A stretch of 64,000 nt of DNA from Bacteroidota bacterium (lineage in GTDB: Bacteria; Bacteroidota; Bacteroidia; Bacteroidales; Cfx3-03). The translations under genes and the position numbers were made by a program. Below are positions 26,329 to 36,080 of this stretch, in pieces. The number at the start of each line of letters is the position of its first letter. Positions within the stretch are counted from its first letter, which is position 1. The stretch spans positions 877,683 to 941,682 of the forward strand of contig JACAUB010000001.1 in NCBI GenBank assembly GCA_013390605.1, written 5' to 3'. The notes beneath the pieces are model-generated. The model worked only from the letters and a program-made list of their open reading frames with translations, was not told the DNA's origin and ran no database searches.

Positions 26329-28707
26329 ATGATAAAAAACTATTTTAAAACAGCCTGGCGGAGCTTATGGAAAAATAAATTCTATACGGTTATCAACATT
26401 ACTGGCCTGGCAGTTGGTTTAGCAACGGGCATCATGTTGTTGTTATGGGTACAGAATGAGTTGAGCTATGATAAATTTAATGAAGGATATCAGCATATCT
26501 ATCAGTTAAGTGCGCATTTTAAATCTAATGGCGAGAACGTGACTTGGAAAGGGGTACCTGCTCCTTTGTCCGGTTTGGCAAAATCTATCCCGGAAGTTCA
26601 ATCAGTAGTAAGAACTCAAAGCCAATCTGACCAGGTCCTTTCTGATAAAAGCAAGAACAAAACATTCGACGGAAATGTGATTGGATATGTTGATCACAAC
26701 TTCTTCTCTATGTTTAGCTTTCACTTAGTAAGAGGAAATAAGGCAACTGTTTTTCCTGATAATAATTCTGTTGTTGTTACACAATCCACTGCAAAAAAAC
26801 TTTTTGGAGATGAAGATGTGATAGGCAAAACTATTCGGTTTAAAAAGAGCTTTTTTACAATAACGGGTGTGTTGCAAGATTTTTCTGAAAACTCTAGTAT
26901 TCACTATGATGCATTATTTCCGATCGGATTTTATGCACAACTATTTACTGCGACTGGCGGTAACGGAAACTGGAAAACGATAGATGAAGATATAGGCAAT
27001 TTTGCTTTCACTACTTATGTGAAACTACAAGCCAATGCTAATCCTATAAAAACAGGGCAGGTATTTTCTGATCTATTTAAAAAATTGAGAAACGGTGATA
27101 GCGATGCTTCTTTTCAATTACAAAATCTGGCAGATATTCATTTAATAAGTGCCGATGGAAATAATACGGCACTTAGAATGGTTCAAATATTTATGATCGT
27201 AGTCATTCTATTGTTGGCAATTGCCAGTATTAATTATGTAAATCTTTCAACCGCACGTTCCTTAATCCGGGCAAAAGAGGTGAGCATCCGCAAGATTATA
27301 GGTGCGAAAAAGCAGCAGTTATTTTTTCAGTTTACGATTGAGACCGTTGTGTTATTTTGCTTTGCAACTGTTCTGGCTATTGTTCTGATATTTTTATTTA
27401 TGCCGCTCTACAATAGTATATCGGGCAAGACTTTATCTTTTAGTTTGTCGGATATAGATGAGTGGAAAGTTGTCGGTTTGGCAGTATTGGGCACATTGAT
27501 TGCTTCAAGTATTTACCCTGCGCTATTGTTATCGTCGTTCAAACCTAATGAATCTTTAAAAGGGAAGATCTCTTCCGGTATTGGTATTGTGTCGTTTAGA
27601 AAAGCCCTGGTTGTTTTTCAATTTGCTATTTCCGTCATCCTTTTGGTTTGCACGATTATAATGGGAAACCAGCTGCATTTTGTGAAAAATAAAGATTTAG
27701 GGTATGACAAAAGCTATGTCTTTACTGTTCCACTCACTCAGGAAGTAGTGGATCATTTAGATGCAGTAAAAGCTGAGTTAAAAAAACAGTCAGGGATTCT
27801 GAATATTGCTGCATCGGATGTTTATAACCTTACCAATGTTGGCAGTTCAACCAGCGATCTTGACTGGGCAACGAAGCCCGTCAATAGCAACATGATCATT
27901 ACCCAGCTTTCGGCAGATAAGGATTTCATTCCAACTATGAATATGAAATTTATTGAGGGAGATAATCTTACGGGTACTCCAGCCGATAGCTCTTCTTATA
28001 TTTTAAATGAAACGGCGGTAAAGAAAATGGGCTTAAAGCAACCGTATGTCGGGCAACAAATTTCTCTTCACGGAGTTAAAGGCACCATCAAAGGTGTCGT
28101 TCGTGATTTTAATTTTCAGTCATTAAAAGAAAAGATTTCACCCTTAATCTTTTTCACATTCTGGAAGAATAGAAATATCCTTTATGTACGTACCACTGCC
28201 ATCAATGCACAACAGGCCATTGCTTCGGTAGAAAAACAATATAAAAAATACGCAGGTGAGGTCCCTTTTAATTATAATTTTTTAGATAAAGATTTTGAGG
28301 CGCAATATAGGTCTGATGAACGTACAGGTACACTCTTCAATGTGTTTGCGGGCATTGCTATTTTTATTTCATGTTTGGGTTTATTTGGTTTAGCCACATA
28401 TACTGCACAAACAAAAACAAAAGAAATAGGCATTCGGAAAGTATTGGGGGCAAGTGTTAGCAGTATTGTAAGAATGATAAGTAAAGACTTCTTAAAACTG
28501 GTAATGATAGCTATTGTTATTGCATCGCCTCTTGCCTGGTGGGCAATGAGCAAATGGTTACAAGGTTTTGCTTATAGAGTAAATGTTTCATTTTGGGTAA
28601 TTGTATTGGCAGGTGTTTTGGCTTTATTAATTGCATTATTAACAGTGAGTTATCAGGCGATGAAGGCAGCTATAGCAAATCCGGTGAAGAGTTTAAAAAC
28701 TGAATAA
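26329..28707 (+). CDS. MacB/FtsX-type ABC permease 1 of 6
   Basis: The 792 residues show the duplicated form common in Bacteroidota: two repeats of one membrane helix, a MacB_PCD periplasmic domain and a three-helix FtsX domain. The first helix is at about 20-42 (ITGLAVGLATGIMLLLWVQ). A first periplasmic domain runs to about 280, followed by the FtsX helices with ARSLIRAKEVSIRKIIGAKK. A new helix at about 428-446 opens the second half, whose FtsX block contains TKEIGIRKVLGASVSSIV. The C-terminus IANPVKSLKTE is shared, with variations, by all six permeases. The second periplasmic domain carries SSTSDLDW, a motif echoed in permease 2 and, loosely, permease 4. Only 10 bases separate it from the next gene. 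Confidence 0.93.
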   Translation: MIKNYFKTAWRSLWKNKFYTVINITGLAVGLATGIMLLLWVQNELSYDKFNEGYQHIYQLSAHFKSNGENVTWKGVPAPLSGLAKSIPEVQSVVRTQSQSDQVLSDKSKNKTFDGNVIGYVDHNFFSMFSFHLVRGNKATVFPDNNSVVVTQSTAKKLFGDEDVIGKTIRFKKSFFTITGVLQDFSENSSIHYDALFPIGFYAQLFTATGGNGNWKTIDEDIGNFAFTTYVKLQANANPIKTGQVFSDLFKKLRNGDSDASFQLQNLADIHLISADGNNTALRMVQIFMIVVILLLAIASINYVNLSTARSLIRAKEVSIRKIIGAKKQQLFFQFTIETVVLFCFATVLAIVLIFLFMPLYNSISGKTLSFSLSDIDEWKVVGLAVLGTLIASSIYPALLLSSFKPNESLKGKISSGIGIVSFRKALVVFQFAISVILLVCTIIMGNQLHFVKNKDLGYDKSYVFTVPLTQEVVDHLDAVKAELKKQSGILNIAASDVYNLTNVGSSTSDLDWATKPVNSNMIITQLSADKDFIPTMNMKFIEGDNLTGTPADSSSYILNETAVKKMGLKQPYVGQQISLHGVKGTIKGVVRDFNFQSLKEKISPLIFFTFWKNRNILYVRTTAINAQQAIASVEKQYKKYAGEVPFNYNFLDKDFEAQYRSDERTGTLFNVFAGIAIFISCLGLFGLATYTAQTKTKEIGIRKVLGASVSSIVRMISKDFLKLVMIAIVIASPLAWWAMSKWLQGFAYRVNVSFWVIVLAGVLALLIALLTVSYQAMKAAIANPVKSLKTE

Positions 28708-28717
28708 ATTAAAAATC

Positions 28718-31075
28718 ATGTTTAAAAATTATTTAAAAATCACATTCAGAAATATTCTTCGGAATAAAACCTACAGTCTCCTTAATGTTTTTGGATTGGC
28801 TATTGGTATTGCATGTGCTGCATTAATCTTGCTGTGGGTGGAAGATGAATTGAACTACAACCATTTTTTTCCTAATAGAAATAATTTGTATATCGTAAAA
28901 GATAAACAAACCTATGAGGGTAAAACATCTGTATTTGATGCAACACCCGGTCCGTTAGCACAGGCTATAAAAACAGAAATACCAGGAATTAAAAAGACTG
29001 CTCGCTCAACGTGGGGAAATGAAATGCTATTCTCTCTTGCCGATAAATCTATTTATGAAAATGGCCGATATGTTGATGCTGAGTTTTTAAAGATGTTTTC
29101 TATCCCATTTATAAAAGGAAATGCTGCTACAGCTTTTACTCAATTACATTCTGTTGTCGTATCTGAAGAGATGGGAAAGAAGTTCTATGGTTCAACAGAT
29201 ATTATTGGTAAAACGTTAAAGGTAGACAATAAACAAGATTATGTTGTTAGTGGGGTTTTTAAAGATTTACCTGAGAACATTTCTCTAAAATTCAGTTGGC
29301 TGATTTCTTTTAAGGTATATGAGGAACAAAACAAGTGGTTAACTCAGTGGGGTAGTAATGGCCTTATCACCTATGCTGAAACAGATCCCAATGCAAATGT
29401 AGCGGCTATTAATAAACCGTTGTATGGTTTTGTCCAGACAAAAGCTCCTCAGACCAATGCTAAAATGATGCTGTATCCTTTTAACAGAATCAGGTTGTAC
29501 AATAGTTTTGATAATAATGGAAATGAAAAGGGGGGATTGATAAAGAATGTTCGTCTATTTAGTTTGATTGCCTGGATCATTTTAATTATTGCCTGTATCA
29601 ATTTTATGAATCTCGCTACTGCTCGAAGTGAAAAACGTGCAAAAGAAGTGGGTATACGAAAAGTGATGGGCGCTACAAAACAAAAACTTGTCACTCAGTT
29701 TATCTCAGAGTCTGTCTTGCTCTCATTTTTATCTATGTTATTGGCAATAGGGATTATCTTATTAATATTGCCGGCATTTAATGGTTTGGTACATAAAGAT
29801 TTAGAACTTCGGCTTTTTCAGCCATTCCACCTTGTTGGCTTCGTTGTTATCGCTTTGATATGTGGTATTATAGCAGGGAGTTATCCTGCGTTTTATTTGT
29901 CATCATTTAATCCTGCACTTGTTTTAAAACATGCTAAGATAAAAACAGGCAGTGCTGCTTTCGTAAGAAAGGCATTGGTGGTAATACAATTTTCTGCCTC
30001 GGTAGTTTTGATTATTTGCACAACTGTTATCTATCAGCAGATACAATATGGCAAAGAAAGAGATTTGGGTTTTAAAAAAGATAATCTTATTACTACTTGG
30101 TTGCAGGGTAATATGAAAAAACATTTTTCTGCGATAAAAAATGACTTGTTAAATACCGGTGTTGTTGAAAATGCAAGCATTAGTAATAGTAATGTTTTAA
30201 GTATGGGCAGTAATACCAGTGACTTTTCATGGGAGGGTAAGGCCCCTGATAAACAAATTCTGATTACAGTTGAAGGAATAAGTGCTGAATATATTTCAAC
30301 ACAAGGTATGCAATTAAGTAAAGGAAGAGGTTTCTATGAAAACTTAAAGGCAGACAGTAATAATATCATTATCAACGAAACGCTTGAGAAGAGCATTAAA
30401 AATAAAAATGTTATTGGTTCTGTAATTAACAGGGGAAGTCAGAAGTACACTGTTGTTGGTGTTGTAAAGAATTTCGTTTCTAATGATGTTTACAGACCTG
30501 TGGATCCATTAATCATGTTTGCTGATACCTCCAATACGAATGTTATGTCCATTCGTATGAGAGCAAATACCAACTTGACAGCTGCTCTTGCAGAAGTAGA
30601 AAAGGTGGTTAAAGCGAATAATCCTGGTTATCCGTTTAGTTATGAGTTTGTTGATGATGTATTTGGCCGACTCTTTAAAGCAGAAACGTTGATAGAAAAA
30701 CTGGCCGGCATATTTGCCGCCCTTGCTATCATTATTTCATGTCTTGGACTGTTTGGCTTGGCTTCATTTACCGCAGAAAGAAGGACGAAGGAAATTGGTG
30801 TCCGAAAGATATTGGGTGCCTCAGTAAGTGGCATCACGGGATTATTGTCTAAAGATTTTTTGAGACCTGTTTTAATATCTGTCGTCATTGCATTTCCTGT
30901 TTCGTGGTGGTTGATGATTGACTGGCTAAAAGATTACGAATACAAAATAAATATTCACTGGTGGGTGTTTGTTCTTGCCGGATTGATGGTGTTGGTAATT
31001 GCGTTAGCAACGGTGAGTTTCCAATCTATTAAAGCTGCTGTAGCAAATCCAGTTAAAAGTTTAAGAACCGAGTAG
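28718..31075 (+). CDS. MacB/FtsX-type ABC permease 2 of 6
   Basis: This 785-residue paralogue keeps both MacB_PCD/FtsX halves. The first helix block reads VFGLAIGIACAALILLWVED. The two FtsX signature loops are RAKEVGIRKVMGATKQKLV and TKEIGVRKILGASVSGITG, and the end is VANPVKSLRTE. The second periplasmic domain contains SNTSDFSWEGK, placing it near permeases 1 and 4. The first periplasmic domain is somewhat shorter than in permeases 3 and 6. The 10-base gap to permease 1 is the tightest in the array and suggests coupled translation, possibly of a dimer pair. I see no lesion. Confidence 0.93.
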   Translation: MFKNYLKITFRNILRNKTYSLLNVFGLAIGIACAALILLWVEDELNYNHFFPNRNNLYIVKDKQTYEGKTSVFDATPGPLAQAIKTEIPGIKKTARSTWGNEMLFSLADKSIYENGRYVDAEFLKMFSIPFIKGNAATAFTQLHSVVVSEEMGKKFYGSTDIIGKTLKVDNKQDYVVSGVFKDLPENISLKFSWLISFKVYEEQNKWLTQWGSNGLITYAETDPNANVAAINKPLYGFVQTKAPQTNAKMMLYPFNRIRLYNSFDNNGNEKGGLIKNVRLFSLIAWIILIIACINFMNLATARSEKRAKEVGIRKVMGATKQKLVTQFISESVLLSFLSMLLAIGIILLILPAFNGLVHKDLELRLFQPFHLVGFVVIALICGIIAGSYPAFYLSSFNPALVLKHAKIKTGSAAFVRKALVVIQFSASVVLIICTTVIYQQIQYGKERDLGFKKDNLITTWLQGNMKKHFSAIKNDLLNTGVVENASISNSNVLSMGSNTSDFSWEGKAPDKQILITVEGISAEYISTQGMQLSKGRGFYENLKADSNNIIINETLEKSIKNKNVIGSVINRGSQKYTVVGVVKNFVSNDVYRPVDPLIMFADTSNTNVMSIRMRANTNLTAALAEVEKVVKANNPGYPFSYEFVDDVFGRLFKAETLIEKLAGIFAALAIIISCLGLFGLASFTAERRTKEIGVRKILGASVSGITGLLSKDFLRPVLISVVIAFPVSWWLMIDWLKDYEYKINIHWWVFVLAGLMVLVIALATVSFQSIKAAVANPVKSLRTE

Positions 31076-31136
31076 GTATAACGAATTAAGTAGAAAGTCA
31101 TAATATTCTAGATAATTCATTTGAAATAACTGCACT

Positions 31137-33560
31137 ATGATAAAAAACTATTTTAAAATTGCTTTACGAAACCTGAATAAAAATAAAGTTTTTTCTTTTA
31201 TAAATATTTTTGGTTTAGCAATGGGGCTTGCTTGTTGTATGTTGATTGCTTCGTTTGTCTATAGTGAGTTGAGTTATGACAAATATCCTGAAAAAGCAAA
31301 GCAGATTTACAGGGTAGGTATAAACGTTACAGGTAATGGCAGTGTTGAGACATACACTCATGTGGATATAGGTGTGGGTGCTGGAATGAAAAATGCTATT
31401 CCTGAGATTGAAGCTTTTACCCGATTATTAAAGTCAAGAGAGACTTTTGTGAAATATGGGAATAAGGAATTTAAAGAGCAGAAGCTAGCTTGCGTAGATT
31501 CTAATTTTTTTCAAATCTTTTCTATTCCATTTATTGAGGGTAATGTTAGGACTGCACTGATAGAGCCGAATAGCATAGTGATAACGAAAGCTTTTGCCAA
31601 TAAATACTTTGGTAAAGAAGAAGCGATGGGGAAGCAGTTGTCGATGGGAAGATTGACATTTAAAGTTACAGGCGTAATAGATCAAATACCCGATCCTTCT
31701 CATTTTCATTTTGATGCCTTTAGTAGTCTTTCTTCAATGCCTCCAATGGCACAAACATGGAGTAATGTTGGTTTTTATACCTATCTGGTTTTAAACAAAA
31801 ATGCAGATACTAAGAAGCTCGAGGCAAAATTTCCAAACTTAGTTGCCAAATATGTGGTGCCAGAAATCGTTCATGACATGGGGGTAAGTTTGGCAGAAGC
31901 ACAAAAAACCGTTAATACATTCCGCTTTTTTATACAACCATTAACCAGCATACATTTATATTCTAATACAAAACAGGAAATTGAACCAAATGGAGATATT
32001 CAGTATGTCTATATATTTGGGGCATTAGCAATTTTTATCATGTTGCTTGCGTGTGTTAATTTTACCAATCTGTCCACTGCTGTTTCAGCAAAACGGGCTA
32101 GAGAAGTGGCTTTGCGTAAAGTAATGGGATCTAAAAAAAAGCAATTGGTTTTGCAGTTTTTGGTCGAATCAGTTTCTATTACATACATTGCTATCTTTTT
32201 TGCATTTATAATTGTATATGCATTAATACCATACTTTAATCAGATATCAGGTAAACATATTGATTTTGGTTTCTTTTTCAATAGTCAATGTCTTGTAGCT
32301 GTATTGATATTGGGTTTGATTGTTGGAATATTAGCAGGAATATATCCGGCAGTCTTTCTTTCATCTTTTAATATTACTAAAGTTTTAAAAGGTATTTCAT
32401 CAAACTCAACCACTCGTAAAAGTCATTTGCGTAGTGGATTAGTAGTTTTTCAGTTTGCGGTCTCTACGGTTCTGATAATTGCCACTTTGGTGGTTTATAA
32501 GCAACTGTATTTTATGCAAAATAAAAAATTAGGATACGATAAAGAACAGGTTCTTTATTTGCAGGATACATATATTCTAGGCCCCAAAAGTACTCTAAAT
32601 GCTTTTAAGCAGGAGTTACTGAAAGATAGTCGGATTGTAAATGTGAGTGTAGGAACAGACATCCCGGGAAACCCTAATATGGATGGAACTCAAATCTATC
32701 CGAAAGATAAGGAAGCGGATGAAAACAGCTCTGAGATTCATGCTGATATTTTTCACGTTGATTATGATTATATTCCAACATTAGGTATGCGAATAGTGCA
32801 GGGACGGAATTTCTCAAAAGATTTTTCAACCGATTCTTCTGCAGTAGTGATCAATCAGGCTGCCGTTAATAGTTTGGGTTGGCGTGAGAATAATGTCATT
32901 GGTAAAACCATTGTAAGATCTGGACAACAAACTTACAAAGTAATAGGTGTTGTGACTGATTTTCATTATGCTTCTGTAAAACAGAAAATTGCTCCGCTGA
33001 TGATGACACTCAGTGCTAATTATAGAACGAGTCTAATTGTTAAAATAAAAACTACTGATATTCGGAACCTGCTTGCAGACATAAAAAGGAAATGGACTGT
33101 ATTCAATTCCAGTGCCCCATTCTCTTATTATTTTCTGGATGAGAACTTCGCTTCTCTGTATGCTACAGAACAGAAGACAGGACAAATTTTTACTTTATTT
33201 GCCGTAATTGCTATTCTGATAGCCTGTCTTGGATTGTTTGGGTTGGTTACTTATGTCACCCAGCAACGGATCAAGGAAATTGGTATCCGTAAAATATTCG
33301 GTGCTACTGTGCCTGATTTAACGCTATTGGTATCTCAAAGTTTTTTGAAACTGGTGCTTATCGCTTTCTTTATTGCAGTCCCCTTTTCATGGTGGGCAAT
33401 GAATAAGTGGTTGCAGAATTACCACTACCGTGTCCAAATTTCGTGGTGGATTTTTATTGTAGCTGGCATAGGGGTTTTGATTATTGCGTTATTAACGGTA
33501 AGTTTTCAGGCTTTCAAAGCGGCTATTGCAAATCCTGTAAAGAATCTGAGAATTGAATAG
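31137..33560 (+). CDS. MacB/FtsX-type ABC permease 3 of 6
   Basis: This 807-residue permease has the same double-repeat plan. The first periplasmic domain contains HFHFDAFSSLSSM and KFPNLVAKYVVPEIVHDMG, which correspond closely to HFHFDMLGSMSSM and KLPAMVEKYMGPQIVSEMG in permease 6, so these two appear to be each other's nearest relatives in the set. The second periplasmic domain has DGTQIYPKDKE in place of the TSD-W motif of permeases 1 and 2. The FtsX loops are RAREVALRKVMGSKKKQLV and IKEIGIRKIFGATVPDLT; the C-terminus is IANPVKNLRIE. It lies 61 bases after permease 2. Confidence 0.93.
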   Translation: MIKNYFKIALRNLNKNKVFSFINIFGLAMGLACCMLIASFVYSELSYDKYPEKAKQIYRVGINVTGNGSVETYTHVDIGVGAGMKNAIPEIEAFTRLLKSRETFVKYGNKEFKEQKLACVDSNFFQIFSIPFIEGNVRTALIEPNSIVITKAFANKYFGKEEAMGKQLSMGRLTFKVTGVIDQIPDPSHFHFDAFSSLSSMPPMAQTWSNVGFYTYLVLNKNADTKKLEAKFPNLVAKYVVPEIVHDMGVSLAEAQKTVNTFRFFIQPLTSIHLYSNTKQEIEPNGDIQYVYIFGALAIFIMLLACVNFTNLSTAVSAKRAREVALRKVMGSKKKQLVLQFLVESVSITYIAIFFAFIIVYALIPYFNQISGKHIDFGFFFNSQCLVAVLILGLIVGILAGIYPAVFLSSFNITKVLKGISSNSTTRKSHLRSGLVVFQFAVSTVLIIATLVVYKQLYFMQNKKLGYDKEQVLYLQDTYILGPKSTLNAFKQELLKDSRIVNVSVGTDIPGNPNMDGTQIYPKDKEADENSSEIHADIFHVDYDYIPTLGMRIVQGRNFSKDFSTDSSAVVINQAAVNSLGWRENNVIGKTIVRSGQQTYKVIGVVTDFHYASVKQKIAPLMMTLSANYRTSLIVKIKTTDIRNLLADIKRKWTVFNSSAPFSYYFLDENFASLYATEQKTGQIFTLFAVIAILIACLGLFGLVTYVTQQRIKEIGIRKIFGATVPDLTLLVSQSFLKLVLIAFFIAVPFSWWAMNKWLQNYHYRVQISWWIFIVAGIGVLIIALLTVSFQAFKAAIANPVKNLRIE

Positions 33561-33619
33561 GGGTTCTAATTGAATATCCGTAAAAGTGATTCATAATGTG
33601 TAATAATAAATATTAAACA

Positions 33620-36022
33620 ATGCTTAAAAGTTATTTCAAAACTGCATGGCGGAATTTGTGGAGAAATAAAACGACCACTTTTATAAATCTCTTTGGTTTA
33701 TCAGTTGGGATAACAGCTGCCGTATTGATATTAATGTGGGTACAGAATGAGCGGAGTTTTGATTCGTATCACCCCGATGCTCAAAATATTTACCGCATTG
33801 TAAACCATATAAAGGTTTCAAAAAATGAGGACTGGATCTGGGAAACTTCTCCATTGGCAATGGCTTCTGCTGCAAAGCAGGATATTCCTGAAATTGCAAC
33901 CGCAACGAGGATAATGTCTGAATGGGAACCCCAGGTATTTAATATCAATAATAAATTATTTAGTGAAAAAAAATGTGCGTATATCGATAATAATTGGTTT
34001 GATGTCTTTCATTACGACTTTAAACAGGGAAATATAATATCGTTTGTCAAAGATCCTTATGGTATGATTCTTACAGAATCAGAGGCCAAAAAATTATTTG
34101 GAGATCAGGAGTCAATAGGCCAAACCATAAAAATTGACTCTACCAATTTTACGGTAAGAGCGGTTGTAAAAGATAATCCGTCTAATTCAAGTTTTCAGTT
34201 TGATGTATTGATGCCATTAAGCGTATTTATTACAAATCAAAAGAAATTCGGTACGGATACTGGCTGGGGTAATTTTAATTACATCACCTTCCTGAAATTG
34301 ACAAAAACAGCCAATATAAATGTTGTTGTAAAGAAACTAAATGTGGTAATTGCAAAAAACAGGGGTAAGGATAATAATGCTACCATTTCGCTTCATTCGT
34401 TAACGAGCATGCATTTCGATACAAGAATAGGCTTCTCTTCATTTAAACATACGGAGAAGAAAAAAACTTACATATTTAGTGTGTTGGCTTTGATGTTGTT
34501 ATTAACTGCTTGCATTAATTATGTAAATCTTACTACTGCCAGAGCAAGCCTGCGTGCCAAAGAAGTAAGCATCCGGAAGATTGTCGGTGCATACAGTAAA
34601 CATTTGTTTTCTCAGTTTATAACCGAATCTGTTGTAGTGAGTGTGCTGGCATTAGCTGTTTCGCTTTTACTTATTAAATTAAGTCTTCCGTATTTTAATC
34701 AATTAACAGACATGAGCTTTGTTTCACCATTTAGTTCGCTTATGGTGTGGAAAGTGTTGTTGGGTACTTTAATAGCAACAATTATTTTAAATGGTATTTA
34801 TCCTGCATTACTGCTTTCTTCATTTAAACCGTTAAATGTTTTCAGGGGCAAAAGCCTATTGAAAGTAAAAGATTCCGGGTTAAGAAAAGGGTTGGTCGTT
34901 TTTCAGTTTGTTCTTTCTGTAATGCTGATTATTGGAACTGTTGTTGTCTTTAGACAGTTACAGTTTGTCCAGTCTTCCAATCCCGGGTATAATCGTTCAC
35001 AGATTGTTTCAATGCAACTTCCTTTCAAATCTTTAATTTATATGAAAGAAGATGCAAGAAGTAGTTTTATTGATAACATAAAATATGAGTTGTCAAAAAA
35101 TGTAAATACGCAATTGGTGACAAGCTCTAATCAACCGATTGTAAATGTTACCAATACGAACTCAGGGTCATCAAAGTGGGATGGAAAAGACAGCCTTTTC
35201 AATCCTACGGTACATACCTTATCGGTTGATGCCCGCTACCAAAAAGTGTTCGATCTAAAAATGAAAGAGGGACGCTGGTATTTTACAAATGAAAAGGCAG
35301 ATCTGAAAAATTACATTTTAAACGAAACAGCTGTTAAAGTATTTGATTTACATCAACCTGTTATAGGGCAACGATTCAGTTTCAATAAAATTGAAGGTAC
35401 TATTATCGGCATAGTAAAAGATTTTCATCATGGTAGTATGCACGATAAAATTGAACCTGTTTTAATCCACAATAACCCAGCTTGGATGACTTACATTTCT
35501 GTAAAAGCCAGAGAGGGTAATATCATGCAAACGTTGGCTACAATGGAAGCAGTATGGCATAAGTTTCTGCCTGATGAACCTTTTGATTACACTTTTATGG
35601 ACGATACTTTTAATGCTTTGTATAAATCTGATTTGAAAACGTCGAAATTGATCCTTATCTTTTCCATTATTACCATCATCATCTCTGCATTAGGATTATT
35701 TGGATTAGCTGCATTTACCGCGGAACGTAAAAGAAAGGAAATAGGTATACGTAAAGTATTGGGAGCAACGATTACGAATATTACATCATTGTTATCGAAA
35801 GAATTTGTCATTCTTGTAGGTATTGCCATTGTGATAGCAAGTCCGATTGCATGGTGGGGCATGAACAAATGGCTGGAAGATTTCGCATACAGAATTAATA
35901 TTAGTTGGTGGATGTTTATGTTTGCAGGGGTAATTGCACTATTTATTGCATTGTTAAATGTCAGTGCCTTGGCAATCAAAGCCGCTGTTGCAAACCCTGT
36001 GAAAAGTCTGAGAACGGAGTGA
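33620..36022 (+). CDS. MacB/FtsX-type ABC permease 4 of 6
   Basis: The 800-residue product begins MLKSYFKTAWRNLWRNK, close to the MIKNYFKTAWRSLWKNK of permease 1, and it shares the WVQNE end of the first helix with permease 1. The second periplasmic domain has NSGSSKWDGKD in the region aligned with the TSD-W motifs. The FtsX loops are RAKEVSIRKIVGAYSKHLF and RKEIGIRKVLGATITNIT, and the tail is VANPVKSLRTE. It appears to belong to the subgroup of permeases 1 and 2. The reading frame is intact and is followed 58 bases later by permease 5. Confidence 0.93.
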   Translation: MLKSYFKTAWRNLWRNKTTTFINLFGLSVGITAAVLILMWVQNERSFDSYHPDAQNIYRIVNHIKVSKNEDWIWETSPLAMASAAKQDIPEIATATRIMSEWEPQVFNINNKLFSEKKCAYIDNNWFDVFHYDFKQGNIISFVKDPYGMILTESEAKKLFGDQESIGQTIKIDSTNFTVRAVVKDNPSNSSFQFDVLMPLSVFITNQKKFGTDTGWGNFNYITFLKLTKTANINVVVKKLNVVIAKNRGKDNNATISLHSLTSMHFDTRIGFSSFKHTEKKKTYIFSVLALMLLLTACINYVNLTTARASLRAKEVSIRKIVGAYSKHLFSQFITESVVVSVLALAVSLLLIKLSLPYFNQLTDMSFVSPFSSLMVWKVLLGTLIATIILNGIYPALLLSSFKPLNVFRGKSLLKVKDSGLRKGLVVFQFVLSVMLIIGTVVVFRQLQFVQSSNPGYNRSQIVSMQLPFKSLIYMKEDARSSFIDNIKYELSKNVNTQLVTSSNQPIVNVTNTNSGSSKWDGKDSLFNPTVHTLSVDARYQKVFDLKMKEGRWYFTNEKADLKNYILNETAVKVFDLHQPVIGQRFSFNKIEGTIIGIVKDFHHGSMHDKIEPVLIHNNPAWMTYISVKAREGNIMQTLATMEAVWHKFLPDEPFDYTFMDDTFNALYKSDLKTSKLILIFSIITIIISALGLFGLAAFTAERKRKEIGIRKVLGATITNITSLLSKEFVILVGIAIVIASPIAWWGMNKWLEDFAYRINISWWMFMFAGVIALFIALLNVSALAIKAAVANPVKSLRTE

Positions 36023-36080
36023 TGTGATGTAATAGTGCGAAAATCAATGATTAATAAAATATTTATAAAAACACTTAACA